Source: Panicum virgatum
Lineage: Eukaryota > Streptophyta > Magnoliopsida > Poales > Poaceae
Direction: 5' to 3'
DNA length: 64,000 nucleotides
Assembly: GCF_016808335.1 (NCBI RefSeq)
Contig: NC_053138.1
Span: forward strand, 55,706,951-55,770,950
In this document: piece by piece, positions 56,451-64,000 of the stretch
How positions within the stretch are numbered: the first letter of the stretch is position 1
How the letters are laid out: every line of letters begins with the position of its first letter
The notes under the pieces: model-generated
Database searches by the model: none
What the model saw: only the letters and a program-made list of their open reading frames with translations
What the model was told of the DNA's origin: nothing
Position numbers and translations under genes: made by a program

Positions 56451-57540
56451 GACGCCGGCGAAGAAATCAAACCCAGCAGATGGAACAACGATCCCGTCGG
56501 AAAATGACGAACAGGGGGAGGGCAGGACGGCGGCGATCGATCGGTCGGCCGGCCGGTCGGTCGTGGGACGGGGGAGAAGACGAGGCACGAGACCTAAAAC
56601 ACCTCCATTTAAAATGCTACTGGCTCGCCGGACACGATTTCCTGCCGCTACATGGCGTCTGATCGCCCGGCGGGAGGGCTGTGTCGCAGTCGGAGTCGGC
56701 CTAGAGTCTCCCCGCCGGAGGAGACCCAAGCCAACCCCGACACGGATCGTTCCGGATTAATTAACCGCAGGGCCACGGCTCCAATCCTAGTACTCCCTCT
56801 TGACCCTTGACCACCGGACTCCGGAGTCCGGTTGGCGCACGCGCACGCGCGCGCCTGACTCCCCGCCATTTCGTCGGAGGCGGGGAAGAAGCAGAGGAAG
56901 AGGGAATGGGCCTTTCTTTTGTTGGGCCAGTTGGGCCGCCTGTTAAGCTATATTATTATCCAACGAGCCCAGCTGATCAACGTGTCCGGCCCGGCCCGTC
57001 CGAGACCCCCGCTCCTCCGCCGCCGGCCCACCGGGGAACGCAGCCGCCGGCGGCGCGCCGCCGCCACCCTCGCAGTGGCGTCGCCCAAATGATTGGATTG
57101 GGCGCTTAGCTAGCTAGCCCTGCACTCAGCAAGACACAGCACGTGGCATTATTTCGAAGAGTGGACAGCATCCAAAATGGACAGGAGGGATCCCTGGCTG
57201 TAAGCACACAACTCAGCACAACCGGGCCGGCCGGGGGATCCAGTTGTGTCTCACATGCGTGCTCTCCGTTCCGTCCAACTCAGCGCTCACCGGCGGCGGC
57301 CAATGACGACGGGGTGTGTGACCGTCCGGCGAGCCGTGCGGCCGGACAGGGATTGAGTCACATGGCAGGATACAACATGTGTTGTAAAGTCCTCCTGTGT
57401 TGTGCCGCGGTTCTCCTTACCCCTGCGTTACCCACCGTGTGTCCTCGCTCTTTGCCACCACTTGCTTGGGGGATCGTGGCTCCTTTTTCTTGTCCATTGA
57501 AATGGAGATGGTAAGATTGCCATTTCTCAAGGGAAATCTA
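56451..57540. other. Upstream region of the PAH gene and intergenic DNA
   Basis: GC-rich up to about 57100, including the probable 5' UTR and promoter of the gene on -. Then mixed composition. No further coding frame is convincing. Confidence 0.4.
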
Positions 57541-57547
57541 TGATGAG

Positions 57548-57713
57548 CAGTGGCGGATGCAGGATTGGAGGCAAGGGGGGCTGAAACAATAGAGATGTTG
57601 ATTTGTGTGAAGATTTAATGGTGATTTTGAGGTCTTGCTACAGTGTTTTACGTGTAATTAGGGGAGCTTAGGGGGGGCTTGAGCCCCCTAGCCCCCTCCT
57701 GTATCCGCCCCTG
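57548..57713. mobile_element. hAT-type MITE (CAGTGGCGG family)
   Basis: 166 bp, left end CAGTGGCGGATGCAGGA, right end TCCTGTATCCGCCCCTG, nearly perfect inverted repeats. The flanks ATGATGAG (57540-57547) and CTGATGAG (57714-57721) match in 7 of 8 bases, consistent with an 8-bp duplication with one change. Confidence 0.85.
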
Positions 57714-57963
57714 CTGATGAGGTCTAGTGTTATTGTGTGAACACCGGAGTTTATTTGGGGGAAGATTTGCGTACCTTAAAGGTCGCGGTGTTCTAAAAAA
57801 ACTATAACCATTCGGTGTAATTTGTTGTGGTTGGATGTAATCTAGGAAGGAAGGATTGTAACATCAAGGATAACAAAACTCGCGCTTGTAAATATCGAGC
57901 CTATCTATTTTCATTCTCACTTGTGTTGTATACGCCATTTCTCTTCATTTATTTATTTTCCAA

Positions 57964-58048
57964 CCAATAGCTTAGAACATGCCAATAGCTTAGCTTTCAT
58001 GAGCCAATAGCTTATTATCCTCATCACTTAGGAAATAGCCAATAGCTT
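57964..58048 (+). promoter_or_regulatory. Four CCAATAGCTT repeats upstream of the GH28 gene
   Basis: CCAATAGCTT occurs at 57964, 57982, 58003 and 58039, roughly 420-500 bp before the GH28 start codon. Each copy contains a CCAAT core. A regulatory role is only an inference. Confidence 0.45.
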
Positions 58049-58239
58049 CTTTATCGTGTCTAACTATAATCCGTACATGTAAAACCATATTACGCTACCA
58101 TCAACAACAAATTATTATCCTCAAACTTATTGCGGTAAGCAATATGTTAGAACTAGAAATGTACAAATATTGTGGTAGGACATGGCAGGGCCCTTTCATG
58201 AGCCAAGCTGTAACCTAAGCACAGCGAAAACCTCCCTGC

Positions 58240-58460
58240 TCTTAAGCTTCCTCATCACCCCCTCTCTCTACTCGTTCTCTCTCCTCCCCCCTCTCTATCT
58301 CTCTCTCTCTCTCCCCTGCGGCAACTCCTCTCTCCTCCAATCCCAGGCGAATTCCTCGCCCCCTTCCTCCAGCGCGTGCCCGGAGCCTCGTCTTCCCCGA
58401 CCCTCCCGCCCTGATTCGCCGCTCAGCGCTCCCCCCTTCCGCCGCAAAGGGGGGGAACTC
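58240..58460 (+). promoter_or_regulatory. CT-rich 5' leader of the GH28 gene
   Basis: Dense (CT)n and CCTCT sequence from about 58255 to 58315, then C-rich sequence up to the ATG. Pyrimidine-rich leaders of this kind are common just downstream of plant transcription starts. No TATA box can be assigned with confidence. Confidence 0.4.
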
Positions 58461-61400
58461 ATGGCGAGGCTAGTAAGTATGTCTGATCACTGTCTCGTTG
58501 AATTCTCGGTGGGTTCCTCCCCCTCGCGCAAAGGAGCCTCTTTTCTTGCTCGCCGCGGCCGCCGGTGAAACGGGTTGCCTGGGATTGGTGTTTGGTGCTG
58601 CGAGGAGCTTGGGGGATGCCCGGCTCTCGATTTGCTCTGCTTTGCCTCCCCCCCAAATCCGGATCTTCCTGTTCCGCGGCTCCCCGTGAGATCTTGCGAT
58701 TGGGCGAGCTGTTCTCGCTCGTTTCGTTGGTTTGGTTGATCTGGGAGTGTGGAGCTTTCGTGCTGGATTCATGGGAACGGTGGTGGGGCTGAGTACTGAC
58801 TGGTCGCTGTGCTTGTGCTGCTGGGGTGGCTGCAGGTGGCTCTGGCATTGGCGGTGGCGGTGGCGGTGGGGGTCCTCGTCATCGCCCGGGCGGAGGCGGA
58901 GCCGCGGTGCGCGCGTCGCGGCCGGAGCGCGCCGCCGCGGCCGCACAGCGTGACGATCACCGAGTTCGGGGCCGTCGGCGACGGCGTCACCCTCAACACG
59001 GTGCCCTTCCAGAACGCCGTCTTCTACGTGCGGTCCTTCGCCGACAAGGGCGGCGCGCAGCTGTACGTGCCCAAGGGACGGTGGCTCACCGGCAGCTTCA
59101 ACCTCACCAGCCACCTCACCCTCTTCCTGGAGAGTGGTGCCGTCATCGTCGGCACACAGGTTTGTCCACCGCATTTTGGCCGAATCGACAATTCTCTTTT
59201 ATTCATCATGAGCATTTTGCGACGCCATTGGTTGGATGGATGAAGTGAAGTGGACTTCAATTCCATAGATTACTGTAAGACACCTACTATTTCTGTTTCA
59301 CGTCGGCAGTAGGTGTTTGGCATGTTGGTTTGGCCATCAATTCGCCTACTTGATGGAGATGCACATAGGCTCAATAGATGGGGTATTGTTGCATGAGTTC
59401 TGGTTTACCTGTCGTTTTCGATTGCATTTGCATTGAGGGTTGCTAGCGACTCGGAATAGCGCTAGTGGCCAGCTCATGTCATCATTTGTTTGTTTGGATA
59501 TGGTTGGTGGAAGACGTCCTGATGGAGTGATTTTTAACATGTTTAATTGTCGTATGCGACGCTCCTATGTCTACATTTTGATCTGGGAAACATTTTTCTC
59601 ATGAGTAACGCACTTATATTGGTCATGCATATATCCAAGAAGGGAGTACTACATCATTCCATATTCTTTTGGGGTCATTGCTAGTGCAGTAAACACTAGA
59701 GTAGTGATATGCCACTTTGCAGCTATGCCTTTTCGACAGGAGTATTGGATGGTGACACATAGCTATCGATGTGAGGGCAGTAGCTAAGGAAAGACAAATA
59801 ACATTTGCATTGTTTTGAAGTCAAGCTGCTTTCTGTAATCTTACCTCAATTGGTTGTAGTTGTACTGGTCTGATTGGGATTGTTTGTCTGTAATATATAT
59901 TATATTTCCTACGTGGTGATGGCATTTTAGTTTTTGTTCCATTGCAATGCATCCTCCTGATCTTTGAAATGTTCAGAATGAGCAGTCTGATATCTTTTTC
60001 AGGCGATGCAATCTTTAAGCAGTTAAAAGGACCCATCTTTGTGCACACATTTGGTTCCTATCTTATAGCTATGAAAATTGATGCTCTACTTACTGTAAAA
60101 GAAATATCTGAGTTAACTGTATCCACTTGTCTTTTCACTACAGGAGGTGTCACAGTGGCCTGTTGCGGAACCTTTGCCATCATATGGACGGGGAATGGAT
60201 CTTCCAGGTCTGAGACATCGTAGCTTAATAAATGGGCTGAATCTAACTGATGTTGTAATTACTGGTAAATACAATCTTCTGAGACATATCCAGGTTTTAA
60301 CTGCTATTGTTTGTTTAGTCTACTTAAAATACACTTATTACAGGGAATAATGGAATCATTGATGGCCAGGGTTCCACATGGTGGAACTGGTTTCGCTCAA
60401 ATAAGTTGAACTATAGCCGTCCTCATCTTGTGGAGTTTGTGGATTCTGAACAAATTGTTATTTCAAATATAACATTCTTAAATTCCCCTGCATGGAGTAT
60501 ACATCCAGTGTATTGCAGGTATGCTAACATCATTTGCAAATGTATAATTTGCTCTTCTCCTTTCTGTTTAATGTTTAGAGGCACAAATTGCCCAAAATTA
60601 TTTACTGACATGCTATTGTTATTTTTCCACCAGGAATGTTGTGCTCAATAATATCACAATTCAGACTTCATTGGATGCTCCACTTAATCATGGAATCGTT
60701 CCAGGTAATACTGGATTTGATCACCATGCATTCCTTACTTTACATTGAATCCAAGTACATGAATCATCTGTTAGCTTTTGGTTGGATGTGCATACTAGTT
60801 TTTATCTGTGCTTATAGATTATTGTCACAATTAAGACATGTTTCACTGCCAAGTTTCAGTTGTAGTTATGCGTATTTTAGTTATTATTTCAGGAGATAGT
60901 GAGTTCAACTGATTTTAAATGGAAGCAATATTGATGCTATCCATGATGGAAACAGCAAGGGTGGTTAACTGGTTATTTCCGACATATTCTATGTTTTATA
61001 GTTCTACTCATTACCTAGGGTGATCTGCCGTAGAACCATGGCTTAAATTTCTTCACTCATTCCTGCCCTGTTCTTTCTGTAGATTCAAGCTCAAATATGT
61101 GCATCGAAGATAGCAACATCAGCGTTAGCCATGATGCCATCTCATTAAAAAGTGGGTGGGACAACTATGGCATTACTTTCGGAAGGCCAACTTCAGACAT
61201 TCACATTAGAAGAGTGAATCTGCAATCCCCGTTGGGTGCTGCCCTTGCATTTGGGAGCGAGATGTCTGGTGGGATCTCAGATATTCATGCCGATCACCTC
61301 CGAATCCACGGTTCATCCAAAGGCATCTTCTTCAAGACTGCACAAGGCCGCGGAGGCTATATAAGAGATACCGTAATTTCAGACGTCCAAATGGAAGATG

Positions 61401-61753
61401 TTAATGTTGCCATTGCATTCACCGGTTCTTGGTCAAGTCACCCAGATGACCATTTTGATCCAGCTGCACTCCCACTGATTAATCGAATTACCCTGAAGAA
61501 CATGACTGGAACAAAAATCTCGGTCGCCGGCGTTTTGTCAGGAATCACTGGCGATCCATTCACCGGAATATGCCTCTCCAATATCAATTTTTCCCTAGCC
61601 GATTCGGCCAATTCCACCTCCTGGTCTTGCTCCAATGTTTCTGGATACTCCAAGCTGGTACTTCCTGAGCCTTGCTTAGATCTCCGGACTACACCTTCAA
61701 ACTCCTCCATCTGCTCTGCCCTCCCTAGCTACCATGCCATCGCAGTAGCATAA
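58461..61753 (+). CDS. Glycoside hydrolase family 28 (polygalacturonase-like) protein
   Basis: GH28 enzymes hydrolyse pectin in the cell wall. Six coding exons: 58461-58472 (only four codons, MARL), 58836-59159, 60144-60264, 60344-60518, 60634-60704 and 61083-61753, all with GT..AG introns and matching phases, giving 457 residues. The N-terminus after splicing is a signal peptide (MARLVALALAVAVAVGVLVI, cut near ARAEAEP). Family features include ITEFGAVGDGVTLNT, YVPKGRWLTGSFNLTSH, IIDGQGSTWW, FLNSPAWSIHPVYC and SLKSGWDNYGI. The usual NTDG motif is replaced by LNHGI and the usual GDD by SHDA, so two of the three canonical Asp residues are absent. The Ser-rich C-terminus ends at a TAA. The gene appears intact. 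It could be a divergent enzyme or a non-catalytic pectin-binding protein. Confidence 0.88.
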
Positions 61754-64000
61754 ATGCATAGAGTACAAAGTGTTCATCCTTACCCTGTTTCAGTCCCTGT
61801 ACAATTCAGAGACATCTAGCCTTTTCCTCCAAATTCTTTCAAGCCAGGGCGTGCCGTCAAGGGATCATTCATCGTTCCTACAATCAGCTTCAAGGCTCAG
61901 AATACATTCCGCATCGCCTTCTTGAGGAGCAAGTCCGTCGGGTGATCAATCGGCATCGAGCTGTTGATTTGCTTGTACAGTTAAAATTTCTTCATTCAAT
62001 CTGTAAGAAAAATTTTTGTGGTAGGGGGTTGAGTCGGGTGAGTCCGGAGAGTTGCTTCATACAGTTGTCAGATTTGGTGGTAAAAAATAAACACATCATG
62101 AGTTTCATGATCCAGGCACCCCTGTACATCCCATCACCCTGTGGGGGCATCCTTCCAATACAGCAACACCTCACATGCTATCCTGAGATGCACAGGCTGG
62201 CGCCCCTGTAGGCCAGCCATGGCCGCTCCTTGCTGCCAAATAAATTGGTGTAGATGGAGTTTGTTGGGACCGACGTTGATGGCCTCCCTCCAGGTTGCCC
62301 TCCTGGAGGGAGACTCATTGGTTTCGCTATGTCGCGGTGCTGTGGTCCGGTGAGCTGGCTCCGCATCCGGGTCGCCATTTGTGCAAGCTCATGCTCCAGC
62401 TGCATCTGCATCTGCTCTCCCCTGTTAGCTGCAAAATGGGAGATGATGAACCACAGCATCGGCAGAGATGGCTGCTAGCAGCCTAGCACTGATGATTAGC
62501 TGGTGGTGATGCTGGTGTTTTCCTTGTACTCATCTGGCCTGAACTCAGCAGCATGTGCAAGCCTGCTGCGATCTGTCAATGCTGAATCCTGCATACTGCA
62601 GCGGTAGTAACCTTCTGGTGCCAGAATGCCATGTGAAATTAAAAAAAGGGGTTTGTACTGCAGTGAGTGTGATTCTTGCAGCAGTTGCTGCTGGAGGCCT
62701 GAAGCTGCACTGTGTTTCCCGAGTGGTGAGCAGGGAACAAAATGTTGTGTGAAAAGACAGAAGAGGGGAGGATATCATTGGATGCCAGATGCCCAGGCTG
62801 GTCAAGAACTGCAGCAGGCTGATCCATGTGACGCAACATGTCGTTGTACCAGTGATTCAGTGCAAAGATGCATCCAAAGGAGTCTGAGATGTCTCTGCAT
62901 CCAGGCCTTGTTGAATGCAATCATAGCTTACCGCGGGGGGCTGGGGGTTGAGGTGATCACTGATCAGGTGAAGTGCCTGTTTGGACGATGGAACGCAGGT
63001 TTACAGATGAGAATTTCTTCAGTGGGTTTTACAGCTGATATGATGAGAACTACCGCTCGATTTTTTTTTTACTTCCCGTTTGGAAACTCTTCTTTTTGTT
63101 TTTTTTTGAAACATACTTTGCGAGGAAACAGGAAAGGGAAAGGACTTTCTATTTGAAGATGGGATTGGAGAGGCTGGCAAATGGGTTTGTGGGGGCAAGG
63201 TTTGTGAATTGTGATGATGCGTCCGACCGATAACTCGATGACAGATACGGGGACCAAACCAACGGGCAGCACAGGAACGGCCGGCAGGCATCCAAGAAAT
63301 TCTCGACGCCGTGATGAAGAGTTCCAGATGGTCCAACGGACGAACCAACTAGGGGCCATAGCCTTAAAACTTGACTTAGATTATCTAAAGCTCGGATCCT
63401 AAAAGAGCTAGGCTCTTATCTTATACAATTTTAAATTCAAAATATATAAGGGCCAACTTGAATTGTGAAGCGACTACTTGGATCATGACTCATTACTACC
63501 CCTAGAACCAACCAATGTATCCAGGATGAAAATCCTCCCATGGAGTCGATCTGTTTCAGCAATGAAAAATACCCCTTGCAAAATTCATATACAATGTACG
63601 GTACACATTACAAACAGAGAGTGTGTGTATGTGCCACACTTTGCAAGATACTGCACACAGATCGACTCCTATATATCCAAGCTTGCAGATAATGAACCTT
63701 ACTAAGTGCCTTGTTCTTTTTTATGAAATGTGATCACAGTTGTCGCAATTGTCAGCAATGTTGTCACAGCTAACTTTTTAAGTGCCTCATGAAGATCAAG
63801 AGGTTTCTCCATAACACGCCTATTTTTCATCAAACCGTGACAACATTGTGATCAAGATGTGCACTCTTTTCAGCTGAGACATGCATGATGGTGAGATAGT
63901 GGTGGAGTTTGGCACTACACTGATCAGCCGCATTTATCACATAGTATGCAGCACACTTTCATCATCTCGATCGATGCTGCAAAATTTTCCTAGCTAACAT
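61754..64000. other. GH28 3' flank and intergenic DNA
   Basis: 61754 to about 62000 is probably 3' UTR. From 62140 to 63000 the composition is balanced, with short open frames on both strands but no recognisable protein; a transcript or gene remnant cannot be excluded. The rest is AT-rich. No gene is called. Confidence 0.4.

Noticed and set aside
54894..56507. Long open frame on + (over 500 codons) opposite the PAH gene
   Set aside because: It is a mirror of a GC-rich coding strand; the product is low-complexity with no recognisable domain, while the - strand frame has conserved PAH-type helices.
62140..63000. Possible small gene downstream of GH28
   Set aside because: Short frames on both strands with no domain, no clear splice structure and no recognisable similarity.

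Overview
The window is nuclear DNA of a grass. The coding exons are GC-rich, introns are short with GT..AG ends, and the space between genes is packed with plant LTR retrotransposons and grass-type MITEs. The Sirevirus-like and chromovirus-like families and their ACCGGT-rich LTRs suggest a panicoid grass, but the species cannot be fixed from sequence alone. No prokaryotic, organellar, tRNA, rRNA or CRISPR features were seen.

Layout. 1-10577: the 3' part of an ALIS (LEM3/CDC50) gene on +, split by an 8.98-kb Sirevirus-like Copia element (411-9388). That element lacks a 5' LTR and is flanked by a 100-bp duplication of the gene. 10579-15800: MITEs, a decayed MOSC-domain gene (11527-14439) with a MITE inside an exon, and a partial second copy of two of its exons carrying a short non-LTR insert. 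15811-17490: a truncated Sirevirus-type LTR. 17638-30261: a small membrane-protein gene split by about 12 kb of reverse-oriented Gypsy DNA (LTR, internal region, LTR, partial internal region, then a second LTR family). 30876-33513: a second small membrane-protein gene, broken by a CACTA element at a splice acceptor and a 53-bp frameshifting tandem duplication. 34146-38850: an intact-looking seven-exon class 3 lipase gene on -. 39158-40281: a TIR element containing a 146-bp tandem array. 41937-43496: a solo LTR of the same family as the ALIS intruder. 44-52 kb: MITE-rich intergenic DNA with a diverged tandem duplication. 52555-54134: a second solo LTR. 54855-56450: a single-exon gene with SIN3-type PAH domains on -. 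58461-61753: a six-exon GH28 (polygalacturonase-like) gene on +. 61754-64000: downstream sequence with no recognised gene.

Gene content. Three genes look intact: the lipase, the PAH protein and the GH28 enzyme. ALIS may still be spliceable around its insertion. The MOSC gene and the second membrane-protein gene look like pseudogenes, and the first membrane-protein gene is physically split. These are unrelated housekeeping or cell-wall functions and form no operon or pathway cluster. The most unusual observation is the one-LTR Sirevirus insertion. Its structure matches an incomplete minus-strand cDNA joined to the chromosome with a long target duplication, rather than normal integrase insertion.
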